From: Schistosoma haematobium
Lineage: Eukaryota; Platyhelminthes; Trematoda; Strigeidida; Schistosomatidae
Direction of reading: 5' to 3'
Length of the DNA: 64,000 nucleotides
NCBI RefSeq assembly: GCF_000699445.3
Contig: NC_067197.1
Span: 29,247,809-29,311,808 of the forward strand
The position numbers and the translations under genes were made by a program. Positions 12,289 through 23,053 of the stretch are shown one piece after another; position 1 is the stretch's first letter, and every line of letters starts with the position of its first letter. The notes below the pieces were generated by a model, which was not told where the DNA came from, did no database searches, and saw only the letters and a list, made by a program, of their open reading frames with translations.

Positions 12289-13891
12289 TATTTATTTGTA
12301 TGGATGCTTATGTGCTCTGTCACTAGACAACCGACGAGTAAACTATTTCTCGGAAAATATACTGTGTATTGATTATTATGTTTTAACTTTTGGAAAAGAA
12401 CGATAAATAATCAGGAATTTTATTATTTCATACTATTGATGTATAGATAGATACTTGGTCTTTTGATTGTCGATCATATCTGCCGATTAAATTTAAAATG
12501 AACAGTTATATGATGCAAAATTTATGAAGGTTATAATTTTTATGTTATCAGATTTGGTAATATATCTGTATAATTTTGTTTGAACACAAGTCTACAATAA
12601 AAGTTTGTTTGTGTACATGGATTATTGGACTTCAACGTTACTAAATTGGTGTTGTTACCGAGTGCAAGAGATTCTTTGAACACAGTCGTGTCACAAAACC
12701 AATCCATATACGTGAAAGGTTCTTAGTTTAGAAGTGGCGGGTTTTATCTCTGTGAAGCAGTAATATTGTATCGCAGCATTGTGCTTCTGATCTTTAATGG
12801 CCGATGTAACGTCACTTTGAAGTCAAAGCTAATTCTGATTCATGTAAACCTCTGTAGTTTGGTCTATACAAAGAAAAGTGTTTTCTACCGTATTACCACA
12901 GTCACTAACACAACTATCTAATCACACGAACTTTTTGACTATTCCCAGAGGCTTACCACAAAAAGTAGTTGTCTGCATTATCTTCTGCTAGTCTCGTAGT
13001 AGTACTTTACACTTAGATGCTGTAGGGTACGCTATATGTGTATACTGGTCAACTGCTTAAGTACAATATACTTTGTCTATGCTATCACACCTCTCTTTCA
13101 TGTATGAATCATTCAGTACCCCTCTTGAGGATGTACAGTAACTTACTGATAGAAGTTATTGGTTTCAATCAGTGAGTGAAACATCCGAACCCCTTTTCAT
13201 CAACTTTGGTTTAGGTAGACGAGTAGTATAATTAATTATTCACATATCTAGTAGTGCAGCTAAACGCTGGATTTCTAAACCTTTCAACTTGGTAAGTGAG
13301 TTTTGTATGTGTATAACATGACAAAATATAGATTGATCAACTTCACAGCATGTAAACTGTTATGGTAGAATTTCATGTTATACTGTTTCTTATTCGACTT
13401 AATAAATTGATTTCATTACTTCACCTGCATATATAAAATAAACATATGATAAAGCTTAACTTATTTTTCTTATTTATTTATACTGACTTATACAATAGCC
13501 TGGGGATTTGACTATAACTATCAATGCAGGCAATAAAACAAGAAATTTCAAAGTACACGTTGAGAAAGGACAATATCATATTGGTCAGAAAGTCTTCAAT
13601 TGTATTGATGATCTCATCGAGCATTATGGTAGTCATCCAATATTTAAAAACGAACATGAGAAACATTATCTTACGCAACCTTTTGTTCATCCTGGTGTTA
13701 AATCAGTGATCCCTTACGAAAGTAATAATAATAGTAATAGTTTTAGTAATATTACGTCCACTACTCCAACTAAAAGTATTAACACTGTATCGTTAGTATC
13801 ATCGACGTGTTTTCTTCCAGTTTGTGGTAGTAGTGGGAACACCCCAACCTATCATCAGTCTATTACTGCTTCACACGGTCGTTATTCTTAA
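2468..13891 (+). CDS. NCK: NCK/Dreadlocks-type SH2-SH3 adaptor protein (5 coding exons)
   Basis: Cytoplasmic adaptor linking phosphotyrosine proteins to actin regulators; this role is family knowledge. Coding exons 2468-2656, 2699-3079, 4044-4378, 10581-11334 and 13499-13891 join in frame into 683 residues. Domain order is that of NCK: SH3-1 about residues 6-60 ([19 protein letters not shown]), SH3-2 about 236-296 ([25 protein letters not shown]), SH3-3 about 388-445 ([18 protein letters not shown]), and SH2 about 517-615 with FIVRDSES, where Arg548 should bind phosphotyrosine. The C-terminal tail (616-683) is rich in Ser, Thr and Asn. Vertebrate NCK has about 377 residues; the excess lies in the low-complexity linkers between domains. 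All introns are GT-AG; phases are 0, 0, 2 and 0. The ATG at 2468 was chosen because it starts just before SH3-1 and follows a good splice acceptor. Exon joins are inferred, without transcript data. Confidence 0.92.
2657..2698 (+). other. 42-bp micro-intron 1 of NCK
   Basis: Begins GTAAGT and ends TTCTTAG. Only this acceptor keeps the frame: the earlier TTATAG at 2675-2680 would lead straight into a stop codon, and the later AG at 2711-2712 shifts the frame. Spliced at 2698, the exon starts with [11 protein letters not shown], which resembles the conserved segment after SH3-1 in NCK proteins. Confidence 0.8.
2699..3079 (+). CDS. NCK: NCK exon 2: SH3-1/SH3-2 linker
   Basis: 127 codons (residues 64-190), ending at CCCCAG|GTAATT in phase 0. 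It begins with a short conserved basic stretch ([11 protein letters not shown]) like the segment that follows SH3-1 in other NCK proteins. The rest is a Ser/Thr/Gln-rich, probably disordered linker with no recognisable domain. With the start of exon 3 the linker reaches about 175 residues, far longer than in vertebrates. Confidence 0.85.
4044..4378 (+). CDS. NCK: NCK exon 3: SH3-2
   Basis: Acceptor TTTTAATCAG|CATTCC; donor AATAG|GTCAGT. Encodes residues 191-302, with the Arg302 codon split 2+1 across intron 3. The first 45 residues are Asn/Thr/Gly-rich linker. The second SH3 domain follows, with the DELSIERGD acidic/RT-loop segment, the GWWRG tryptophan pair and the GWFPSNYVT end strand. A short insert (TEGKPQR) sits between the WW strand and GWFPSNY. 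Confidence 0.9.
6396..7480 (-). pseudogene. RTE reverse transcriptase, broken
   Basis: 7192-7476 carries the fingers region ([35 protein letters not shown]). 6708-6998 carries [18 protein letters not shown] and [11 protein letters not shown]. The catalytic box reads DFVDD at about 6666-6680, where FADD is usual. After LLSHTHQ the frame jumps directly to [19 protein letters not shown], so roughly 100 residues of the thumb are deleted. A stop codon precedes the catalytic box. Confidence 0.8.
7865..8448. mobile_element. 558-bp insertion nested in the RTE copy, with 13-bp target duplication
   Basis: ACACGTTGAAGTT occurs at 7865-7877 and 8436-8448 and brackets 558 bp (7878-8435) clearly richer in G+C than its surroundings. 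Removing it and one copy restores the RTE reading from LTSTC to the downstream linker, so it entered after the RTE. Open frames on the minus strand (7744-8064 and part of 8250-8440) belong to the insertion and match no domain I recognise. Probably a short non-autonomous retroposon; family unknown. Confidence 0.75.
8250..9260 (-). pseudogene. RTE endonuclease domain, broken
   Basis: Minus-strand pieces include [25 protein letters not shown] (about 9010-9200) and [13 protein letters not shown] (near 8640), which carries the catalytic SDH of this endonuclease family. Residues between the first two pieces are missing compared with the family order, and frames are interrupted near 8700-9000. Confidence 0.75.
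10581..11334 (+). CDS. NCK: NCK exon 4: SH3-3 and first half of SH2
   Basis: Acceptor AACGTTACAG|A; donor TCACAT|GTAAGT (phase 0). Encodes residues 302-553. A Gln/Asn/Ser-rich linker (about 90 residues, with QQQ runs) precedes the third SH3 domain, which has the [13 protein letters not shown] core, AWWHC, and [10 protein letters not shown] second Ser/Thr linker leads into SH2, beginning [18 protein letters not shown] and including EFIVRDSES. The SH2 domain is split by intron 4 straight after this motif. Confidence 0.92.
11335..13498 (+). other. Intron 4 of NCK (2.2 kb)
   Basis: GT-AG intron that splits the SH2 domain. It contains a (TA)n microsatellite at 12253-12286 and otherwise AT-rich sequence with no recognised repeat or gene. 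It ends with a pyrimidine-rich tract and TACAATAG. Confidence 0.85.
12253..12286. repeat. (TA)n microsatellite in NCK intron 4
   Basis: TA run of 34 bases. Confidence 0.95.
13499..13891 (+). CDS. NCK: NCK exon 5: second half of SH2, C-terminal tail and stop
   Basis: Encodes residues 554-683 and ends with TAA. Starts [11 protein letters not shown], then the phosphopeptide-specificity strands and the helix [13 protein letters not shown] that end the SH2 domain near residue 615. The 68-residue tail is Asn/Ser/Thr-rich and shows no domain. Confidence 0.92.
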   Translation, partial: PGDLTITINAGNKTRNFKVHVEKGQYHIGQKVFNCIDDLIEHYGSHPIFKNEHEKHYLTQPFVHPGVKSVIPYESNNNSNSFSNITSTTPTKSINTVSLVSSTCFLPVCGSSGNTPTYHQSITASHGRYS

Positions 13892-15080
13892 ACTTTCTAC
13901 TTTTGTTTCGAGAAAAAGTTTGTTTTCTGCAATAATTCTGATTTTTCTTGTTCTGTTTTTACTACTCAACACCAATGTAATTGCTCTGCTTACGATTAAT
14001 TTAATTTATTGTTTATTTAGAATGGAATTGTTGTTAGATAAAAATGAAATCGTTGTCAAGCGTATATAACGTTATCTTTCAGATTGAGTGGTTTTCATCT
14101 GATTATTTGATTACATTAGGAGTTGGAGTATAATCGCTTCTCTGTTATCATGCATACACACCCACACTTCATGTTTCCCTATTTAACTCAGAAACACTTC
14201 AGTATTGTCTCACCGGTGCTGTCATGCTATATATATCCTGGGGATTTTTATTATCGAAAACCTACTACATGTTTATTGCATGTAATTACTTCTAACACAT
14301 CAACTTGTGTTGACACATATTTTCTACTCAGTTTTTTCACTTCTGTTAATTAACTTTGGGATATTAATAGATTTTACTTCCATAAATCAAAGCATTATCA
14401 TACTCTACATTTTGCCACGACCTTCGTCCATAATTCCTCTAAATTTAATCTTTGGTAGTAACTCTGAGGCTTGTGACTGTTGTTCACAGTGTTCATACCA
14501 ATCCAATTAGCATTATTACTCAACAGCATCACTAGTAGTTATAAAACTGAGGTTTATAATAGAAATCAGGTGTTCATAACCAGAAAATTGTCATCCTTTG
14601 TAAAGATATTATCGTTTTATGTCATAATTTTTATCTAGTTGTAAGTCTGCTAGAAAATTAAACTTGTGTGCGTGTGTTAGTTCTTCAGTTTTAGTGGGTT
14701 TTCACATTCTATGCAATTCATTCACAGTCTTTGTTCATTTTTTTGAGAAACAAAAACAAAATTAATTGTCTTGATTTTTCTTTCTGATTTAGTTTTTACG
14801 TAATTTTTACTTGAGTTGTATTCTTTCTTATCTTCACTACCTGATCATGAATACATCTATATGCACACATAGAAAAACCTGTATTGAAGAGCCGTTCAAC
14901 ACCGCTGAAATTTCAACACGCCTAGTTATGATAAAGTTACTGTAGTTGTATGCCTTCGTTCTCCATTGATCCTCCATTTTCTTTTTTTGTTTTTTGTACC
15001 TCTACTTCTGCTGTTTTATTAATTTTGCTTTTTGTTCGATGTCGAAAATAAAACAATGGAATGTGTTAAATGGATTATTA
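13892..15080 (+). other. Probable NCK 3' UTR
   Basis: T-rich, AT-rich sequence after the stop codon. A canonical AATAAA lies at 15047-15052. Its use as the poly(A) signal is inferred; other A/T-rich variants occur earlier. Confidence 0.4.
15047..15052 (+). terminator. Candidate poly(A) signal AATAAA for NCK
   Basis: Canonical hexamer about 1.15 kb after the stop codon, followed by T/GT-rich sequence. Transcript 3' ends are not known. Confidence 0.35.
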
Positions 15081-16620
15081 TCATTGTTGAATAATTTATA
15101 TTCTAATGCTTGAAAGTTCTCCTTATTGCGTTCTTTGTATAGTCTATTTTTTGTGTAATGAATAATGATAATGGTTCTTATATTGAAATTTTGTCAGTTT
15201 CTGCTCATTAATTTTTTTCTCTATTGTTCTTTCTTTTTATACACGTGGTTTGGGGTTTGAACACAGGGCCTACAGATGAACAATTTTAGTAACGATTTAA
15301 GTTACTATTATAACAGGTTAACAAAATCTCCCCCAATAGACTGCAGGTATTTAGCTAAAAATGAATTATTACTTATATGGTTTCAATGTGTTCTGTTAAA
15401 TTTTAATATGATTTAAACTGGAGCAAATATTCGATGGTTCTGGTTGACTGCTCTTGATTTTTCCTGTGGATTCGTCTATAGTGCACACTTTTATGCCATC
15501 TTCAGTATTATATTAAACTCAGGAAAATCACATTCAACGGTCGCAATATGGAATCAATGTGATTGAGTTTCTAGTGGATAATATTTTTCAACTTTCTCGT
15601 TGTAGTTTACTTATAATGTAGTTCGACTTGTTTGTTTTACTGGAACTGTTTCAACATTAGTTTTGTGTTTTTTTTACTGTTAACATCTAACTAATGAGAT
15701 GGTAATGAGATTGTTGATGCAACTAAATTAATTACATGTCTATTAGAAATTAGATTAATATTTATCTTTTTATCTTTCCTAATTACGTGAACCAATTTAA
15801 AAGCGATTTTTGTATTAAATTCATTGCAGTGTTGAGTTCTCATTCAGGGGTCTATAGATCCAGTTTTCGCTTATCGGTTGATAGGGTGATGGGATTTTAG
15901 TAAAAAACAACGTTAATACAGTTGAACTGTTCATCAGTTTATTCTACCGAAATTCTGAAGTGTCTGTTCTTATGAATTATCAACGGCGTGTCTTTGTCAG
16001 TAGTTATGTCGCTGACTGTTTCTAATTTTAGGTCAGTTTATTTGGTAAAACTAAATAGCTACCGTCTGTTACCTCACACTGACGCACTCAGTATCTGTTG
16101 TGTTTTCTATCCAGTCAACTTCGTTGGTAGTCGTTACGTGGACAATTTATAAAACTAGTTTTGTTTGTTGGGCTGTGTGGCAACTAGGCACTACCTGGTA
16201 TCGAGCAGTCTTCGGTTATGGGTTTCTGATGTTAAAACCATTATCGACACGGTAGGCTGCTTATTGACTACAATTACATTGTAACTAGTTTATTTGATAT
16301 TAAATATTTTCCCTGGTTTGTTCATTCATTAGAGAGTTCGATATGAAATTTTAGAAATGAAAGTTTAATCGACAAAATTCATTTGGGTCGAATCGACGGC
16401 ACATACCTAGATCTTGGAAAATAGAGTACTGGTTTCTCTTCATAAATATTATTCCAGTGTTTTCTGTGCCCTCTTAAGGTTTAATATCCATGTGTGATAC
16501 ATAATTGTTTTAAGTTGAACCCTCCAAAACATTTCCTGTATAAATGAGGGTTTATCGAATTATGAACATGTTCGGGTTGTAAAGACGGATTAAAATTCTT
16601 TCTGTTGCACAAGTGTGTCT
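15081..16620. other. Downstream of NCK, no gene recognised
   Basis: AT-rich to about 15,830, then a less AT-rich stretch (15,830-16,290) without open frames of note and without a repeat that I can name. Confidence 0.4.
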
Positions 16621-16621
16621 G

Positions 16622-16830
16622 TTTGAACTCAGTAGCTAAGTGGGTAGTGTGGTGGCATTTGATTCAAGGTGTACTAAGTTCAGGTTCCAAAGTAAACGCC
16701 AACTCTGGGATGCAGATACATCCAACTGACGAGTCGCAAATAGGATAGAACATGCGCCATTATCCAACTCTGATTATTTGATAGGTGAAACCTAATGGTA
16801 CAGAATTGTTGAATGACAAGTGCTCGGTAA
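16622..16830 (+). mobile_element. Sm-alpha-like tRNA-derived SINE with decayed hammerhead
   Basis: Begins with a tRNA-like head: an A-box-like stretch (AGCTAAGTGGGTAGTGTGG) and a B-box-like AGGTTCCAAAG about 40 bp later. The hammerhead region follows at 16719-16765. Pol III SINEs with hammerheads are known from schistosomes as the Sm-alpha family. Confidence 0.6.
16719..16765 (+). ncRNA. Hammerhead ribozyme remnant (Sm-alpha type)
   Basis: CTGACGA core at 16726-16732 and stem-II/loop GTCGCAAATAGGA are present. The GAAAC strand reads AGAAC at 16747-16751, and the cleavage-site strand has diverged. Expected to be inactive. Confidence 0.55.
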
Positions 16831-18100
16831 ACGGAGTTGCTGATCCAAGTCCTATAATGGACTGACGTAATTAGACAAGACTAATCGGCACTGAAATATG
16901 ATTCTTCAGTCGTAAGATAAAATAAGAGTAATAAAAGAACAAACAACTAAATATCGTTTAACAATGGGTAGTCATTTTCTAAAAGAATTAAAACTTGGCT
17001 ACAAAGCTTGATTTTGTCCGATCATATCTACCTAGAAGGGTGTACAAATATGGCTATCTATGAGTAACATAAAGTTAGTGCTAGGATGATTTTTCTTGTT
17101 CGTTATATTGGCCAAATAATTTTAAAAAGATTCGACTCATAATCTTGTAACAGGAACTCTCACACAGAAAATTATTCAAAAGCTGACTGTCAATTAAACT
17201 AAGATTTAAATGTGCAATATTTAAAAGCCCCTATCAAGGAAAACATCAGTTTTAACATTGCAAAATCTTGCGAGTTTCAAGATTTTCGGGATTAGTTTTA
17301 AGTACACAGCTATTTCATTTATCTAATTCGGTTCAAATGAATACGGTAATCCAAGTCCTCATTTCTAATCAAATCTTTGGTGATTAATGTTTGAATGTAG
17401 AATTGATGTGATTCGATAATACTTACTGACTGCGCAACTAAACTTGGGGACTGCTTGTCCGCAAGCATGGTCTTCGTTTTTGCCTGTTCAGTCATTAACC
17501 TAGCAAATAATGTTTTGTATAGATTTTTATGGTACTTACATCTACTTAAGTAAAGACACATGAAATATAAAACTTTCTCTGGTAAATATTCTATTCTCTA
17601 TTGTTTCCCATAGTGAGATCATTACTTGAATTAATTCTAAACAGATTTGTATAAAGTATGCTAAAAGATAACACTAATACTTTGTAATAGAGTAAAAACT
17701 TTCTATGAAGTCTATATGAAAAATATATGCGTATTTTCCATTTCGTATCACATTTTAAGACAAGCTGCTCTGTTTGACAATCTGCCGTTTTGGGTGAAAA
17801 AATTTATCCTGACAGTTGTGAAATAAGTTATCTTTGTCATTTTATGCCTACTATTGTTCGTTAATTTTGCACAGAACTGTAAATAAATTGATTACTGAAC
17901 AGTTAGTCGTAATCAGTGTAATGCCCGGCACAAACGTGCGTCAGCTCAGAGCGCCATGCAACCGAACGACGAGATCAGTAACAAAGTAGTTGAAATAATA
18001 GTATCAGCAATGATTATAGAAAAGATCGGGTGTTTAAGAGTACAGTTTGGAAAGTATGTATGAATATTGGTAGTTAGCTTTTTGTCATAATTTCTCTTAT
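16831..18100. other. No gene firmly recognised
   Basis: AT-rich. Contains one exon-like stretch on the minus strand (17427-17499, listed separately) and a short GC-richer piece near 17920-17990 of unknown nature. Confidence 0.35.
17427..17499 (-). CDS. Possible first coding exon on the minus strand (weak)
   Basis: A minus-strand stretch has an acceptor-like TTATTTGCTAG, an ATG four bases later, 23 codons (MTEQAKTKTMLADKQSPSLVA...) and a consensus donor CAGTCA|GTAAGT. No domain is visible and no further exon could be linked to it. It may be chance. Confidence 0.15.
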
Positions 18101-18103
18101 TAC

Positions 18104-18395
18104 GATCCAGCTACTCTTATTGCTTAACATTCTTGGACATAACTTCACTCGACAAGTCCCCAAATCAGAACACGGTTGGACAGGAACGTAGTTATGCTCC
18201 AAATAATAAGGGTAGATGGAAGTAGGAATTACAATAAGGAAAACGCTTACATGAGATTCTAGAGTGTTCTCCAGGTATCTGCTGGCGCTGATTGGATGAG
18301 AAGAAGTCGATCAGCGTGCGTCAAAATAATCCTGCTCGCAACATGCTTCAATCCAATTTCTATCCCGCTAACACTTTTTAACACCACTTACCACT
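18104..18395 (-). mobile_element. LTR-like dispersed repeat, copy 1 (minus)
   Basis: Reads on the minus strand from TGTTAGCGGGATAG to about TAGCTGGATCG. It matches the + strand copy at 51171-51462 over its length, including ACCGTGTTCTGATTTGGGG and GGACTTGTCGAGTGAA. It begins with TG, and no protein-coding part is adjacent, so a solo LTR is plausible. The end boundary is not certain. Confidence 0.45.
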
Positions 18396-18985
18396 AGTTA
18401 CAGTTATTATGCAAACCTTGACCAGCCCTTACATACGTGGCTCAGTCTTACTCTATCATTTGATAGGCTGTTGTTATGGCTTGGTCTAACGACTTCTAAT
18501 TTTTTTATAGCCTACTCCTATGTTATCTCGAATAACACATTGAGGTAGAGGATGGTAACAAATCCCAAACGATATGGGTGATGTATCAATATGACATCAT
18601 TTATCTACGTTTTTGTAATATTTTATGAGTATCTAATTCGTTTTCTATTTAAATTAAAGATTTATGGTCTTCCAAGCTGGATTTCTGCTCTCTTTTATTT
18701 CCTCATTAGGTTTAATACTGTTCCCATAGATGGTTATCTAATATAGTATTCACCACAGCTATTTTTTTCATTTCTTTTCGACTACCTAATAAATATTTTA
18801 ATTAATAACTTTAAGTGTTATTCATTGCTCATGTTTATTCACATTTCCACTAAAAAGTATGATCATTGGTTAACTGTAACATATATCTATTTTCTGAAAT
18901 TAGAACTGTGAAAATTTTATAAAAATGATTATTTATTTTTAAGATAGTTAGATTTATTAGCAGCTGTTTACGCAAAATACTTCAG
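18396..18985. other. No gene recognised
   Basis: AT-rich sequence between an LTR-like repeat and an RTE 3' fragment. Confidence 0.4.
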
Positions 18986-19322
18986 ATCCGTTGGCCATAT
19001 ACTATCAGCAACAACCTAATATGGGCGAGAACAAACCAGATCCCAGCGGTCGAAGAGATCAAGAAGAAGCACTGAAGGGGATAGGCCACACATTGAGGAA
19101 ACCACCCAAATGAGTCACAACGCAAGCCCTCATATGGAATCCTCAAAGCCAAAGAAAAAGAGGAAGACCAAACAACACATTACGCCGAGAAATGGAGACA
19201 AACATGAGAAAAATGAACAACAATTGGATAGAAGTAAAAAGGAAGGCCTAAGACAGAGTGGGTTGGAGAATGCTGGTCAGCGGCCTATGCTCCATTGAGA
19301 GTAACAGGCGTAAGTAAGTAAA
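18985..19322 (+). mobile_element. RTE 3' end, 5'-truncated
   Basis: Carries the C-terminal reverse-transcriptase coding tail in broken form (IRWPYTISNN-like; [20 protein letters not shown] near 19250-19300) and ends with GTAAGTAAGTAAAT. It is the same family as the antisense copy in NCK intron 3, but a different subfamily from the 26.1-kb copy. Confidence 0.75.
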
Positions 19323-19900
19323 TAGATTTAAAAATAGCTGACATAAATGACTTGATCACTCAGTGAATATACTTGAAGAGTTTAGGATATAATCCTATCT
19401 TTAATAAAAAGTTTTCATTACTGAAAAGAGCAACAGTTTCATATTAAAGTCAATAACAAATTCTTAGTGTTTACTGGCTTTTAATATCTGTCTAACCAAA
19501 CACATTCAGTGAAATATATAAATTTTAAATGATTATTTGTTATTACTAATTAACAATCAAGTTTAACATCCATATTTCACATTCCATAGAATATTATGTA
19601 GGATAGAGTCGTTTTTATTCAAGAAAGATCGATTGAAGATTGAATTATTTTTAATAATTTACCAGTTCACTTGAAAATATTCTTAATTATTGTCATTTAG
19701 AAATAAGTCACTATTACTACCACAATTACTATTGTGAAGTTCATAAAAAAACTAATTTAATTTGAATTTTCATATGGAATTGACCTTAGTTAGATTTTCA
19801 TTCTTTGAAATATTTCAATAATAATACCTTCAGTGAATCGAAAATAGTTTGAACTTGTTTGTTCATTAATTTAATATGAAAGGTGAATTATCAGAAATTA
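19323..19900. other. No gene recognised
   Basis: Very AT-rich, without a recognisable repeat. Confidence 0.4.
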
Positions 19901-20308
19901 TAGTAGTTTAATAGTTGAATTCATGAGTCGATTAAAGCTAGAACACCATTGAAAACCTGAAAGCACTGAACAACGGTTTCGTCCTAGTATGGCACCACTC
20001 AACAGTGCGCTTACGCGACCCTACACGTGAGACTCGACCCCAGGACCTACGGTTTAGCGCGCAAACGCTTAACCTGTAGACCACTGAGCTGACATCCAAC
20101 GGTGTTAATGTTTGACTTCAACCGATCCATGAAATCGCGCGACCGTCCATCATTGTCTTCAGTGATTAACTGCCTCACAACAGACCCGGTTGAACTCCAT
20201 TAATCACTGTTTCTCACTAGAACTGCAGGAAATACATTTTGGAACCATTCACTATTTAGCACATGATGATTGTTATCAGAATAGAGGTTTGTGGAGATTG
20301 TAATGGTT
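19901..20308 (-). mobile_element. Hammerhead SINE (tRNA-derived), minus orientation
   Basis: On the minus strand the order is: 5' region, tRNA-like head with A box (AGCTCAGTGGTCTACAGG) and degenerate B box, hammerhead remnant, and 3' end with TGACTCATGAATTCAACTA-like sequence. Its left edge (3' end) and right edge both carry the 3'-terminal motif, about 398 bp apart, as in a multimer. It is joined to an inverted partial copy at 20309. Confidence 0.75.
19963..20008 (-). ncRNA. Hammerhead remnant, core mutated
   Basis: Minus strand. GAAAC and stem II (CCATACTAGG) are intact, but the CUGAGGA box reads TTGAGTG and the cleavage triplet is TTC. Expected to be inactive. Confidence 0.5.
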
Positions 20309-20455
20309 AATAGCATTGTATACCGGCTCAATGGTTTACAGGTTAAGTGCCAGCTCACCAGACCGAAGGTCCTGGGATCGAATCCCGAGAATGCTTCCAG
20401 GTTTTCGATGGTGATCTAGCATTAATTGACTCATGAATTCAACTATGAAAACAGA
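20309..20455 (+). mobile_element. Partial inverted hammerhead SINE lacking the ribozyme
   Basis: tRNA-like head at 20321-20385: A box GGCTCAATGGTTTACAGG and B box GGGATCGAATCCC. Directly after CCCGAG it jumps to the 3' part (GCTTCCAGG), so the hammerhead is deleted. Ends with TGACTCATGAATTCAACTA. Confidence 0.7.
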
Positions 20456-23050
20456 ATTGTATAGAATATTTCAAAGAATTTCATTATTCCAAAGAGAATA
20501 CAAAATATTGGCATCATTTCACTTGTGATAAACTATATAATGTAAACAATCTCTGGTGACAATATACAAAGTGATATTTTCTTTAAAAAAAAGAAGCAGA
20601 CCAACTGATAAACATATCTTCAATTATTCTAACTTTCTGTCTGCTAATTCATTACAATAATCTAACTGATTCAATGAAAACGTCGTATAAAATCTTACTT
20701 TTGATTTCATTAAAAAAAAAGAGGAAAAGTCAAAGATATTCAAGTTTACTTTGATGAATGTAGTTTATCAATGAAAAAAACAACGTATATTGGTGTATAA
20801 AAAGTGAAAAACCAAATATTGATTTCACAGTGTTATAGATTGTATTGGTTTTACTTTTTCATTTTTAAAAAGAAAAACGTAGCCCTAATTGAACACCACT
20901 TTGGGTTAGGGTAATAAATAAAAAGAATATTTTCTTGTTTCGCTTTTTTTGTGTTTTTTTTCTTAATTTTAATTCGAGAGAATCGGGCAACACTAATGTA
21001 TATATGTATCTGATTATTTTCATGCACAAATTCACTGGTAACGTTTTTTTTCTTCGGATAAAATCAATCAAACAAGTTTCTTTTTGTTTCACTATACGAG
21101 GGAGATATAAGAATAAATGACGCAATTAATAAGTGTTTTATTAAGCGGTATATGTCGTTTATTTTGTGAATAAATATCTTTATCAAACTATTTTAATGAA
21201 CAGTTAGACATTTCCGAAGCCGTAATTTTATAAATCAGTATTTCGTTTCTTATTGATTGATCCTTGTTATAGTTAATTTTTCTTTTAGTTCTATTTATAA
21301 TTAGATTAACGTTTGAAAGATAAGTAAATTCAGACGGTCTGAAAAGACTGTAGTTTGAAATGACCAATTGAAATTTTAAGACTTGAATATAATTTATTTT
21401 AACTGCTTCTTATGACAGGTCAATCAGTCTTTGAAGAAAGGATAGAAATCTTATCGTAAAAGTCACAGAGAAATGGTTCTAATTACTATGGCACTGAAGA
21501 TCTTAATCTCTATTAAAATGAAACTTGAAAACAGTAGGCTTGTTTCAGGCTTGGTCAAAGGTGCACATCCAACATATTTCTACTTTTCGTTAGATTATAA
21601 AACATAGGTTAACTTACTAATTCCCAACTGCCTTTTTATCTAAAACTTGAATCCAACCTTACCGCTCAGATGTTGTGATGTCCTATGTCGTTAATAAATT
21701 TAACAAGGAAGTATGTAAACCTATTTCTTACACGTATGTTAATTGTTAGATAAGAATACTTTGAAAATAAACAAGAAAATTATCTCGGCGAGCCTTTTAT
21801 CCAGGTAACAGAATAATCGCCCTAAATTCCCTTTGTTGTATCCTAATTTTGTAATAAAGGAAGGGGTAACAGTGCTCTTGTTGCTCCATTTTACTACACG
21901 AGTTCAAAGATGATCAAATTTCAGCATTAAAAATAAAGCCTCCGTTTTTAAAAGTCACTGCAATATGTCATGCGGGTAAAATTCTTGTTTCTCTATCAGA
22001 GTATTAGTGTTCTGTAGATTGTTTCACTCTATTGTTTTGTCAATTAGTCATGACTTTTGAAGGTAGACAGCTTGCACTGTCTATTTATCTGGGATCTATA
22101 TGTGAATAATATTCTGTTTAAATAAAGTGGCTACTAATAATGTAATTTAGTAGACAAAATAGTTAAGTAAAATAAAAAGGGGTTGAACGAGGAAAGTCTA
22201 TGCAGATAGATTATAGTTAATGTGTACATTGCTCGTGATAAAGTCTGGATGTGGATTTAGGCTTGTAAATCAGTTTATTGATTTCAGTTTGTGTTAAGTA
22301 AAGGTTATACCTTTGAACGGAACTATTGGCTATGGAGATCAGTTCAAATTTAAATAGGATCTGGGAGTGAACATACAGTTATCAACGAGAAAAAGTTTCT
22401 GAGTATGATTCAGCAACTTGAATAAAAATTTTGCTTATTAAACGTGCAAGATAAGTAATTTACAAAACGAAGATTTAGTATTATAAAACAGTTTCAGGGA
22501 TTTGATTTTAGTCAAAGGTATTATCAAGTTTTCATTTCTAAAATTCTTTTTGACTGATAGGTTCTCCAATATTATTTTACTTCTGTGGTTTTAATTAATT
22601 TAAAGTTCCATGCTTTAAAAATCGCTAATTAGATCTGTGTGATTTATAAATATTGAAACAAGTATCTTCATTATTTAATGAGCAAATTGATAATCTTTAA
22701 AGCAAGATTAAACTAGTTAATGAAATTCATTTACGGCTGTTTCCTCAAAAAACAAGAAAAATGTATGTTGGATATTAAAAACTGAGTTGATCTTGAAAAC
22801 TGTATGATCTATATGGTTGATAATATTAAGCAATATAGACAACTCACAATTCTCAAAAATACAAATGTATGCAAATTATAAGTGGATTCTGAGCCTCAAC
22901 AAGATGATTATGTATATAAATATGTTAATTTAATTGCCTATTAGTTCCAATGAGCATCAGGCATATTAACATGGGACGACAAATTTGGCAGTAGTCTCTT
23001 CTTATTGTAGTGAATGAGGACACCAGTATAGACAACCTAAAGTATTTGAA
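20456..23050. other. 2.6 kb without recognised gene or repeat
   Basis: AT-rich single-copy-looking DNA. The open frames at 20865-21125 are low-complexity and show no domain. Confidence 0.4.
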
Positions 23051-23053
23051 TAC

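Noticed and set aside
20321..20385. Candidate tRNA gene
   Set aside because: A and B boxes are present, but it is embedded in a SINE and followed by SINE 3' sequence; no proper acceptor stem was seen.
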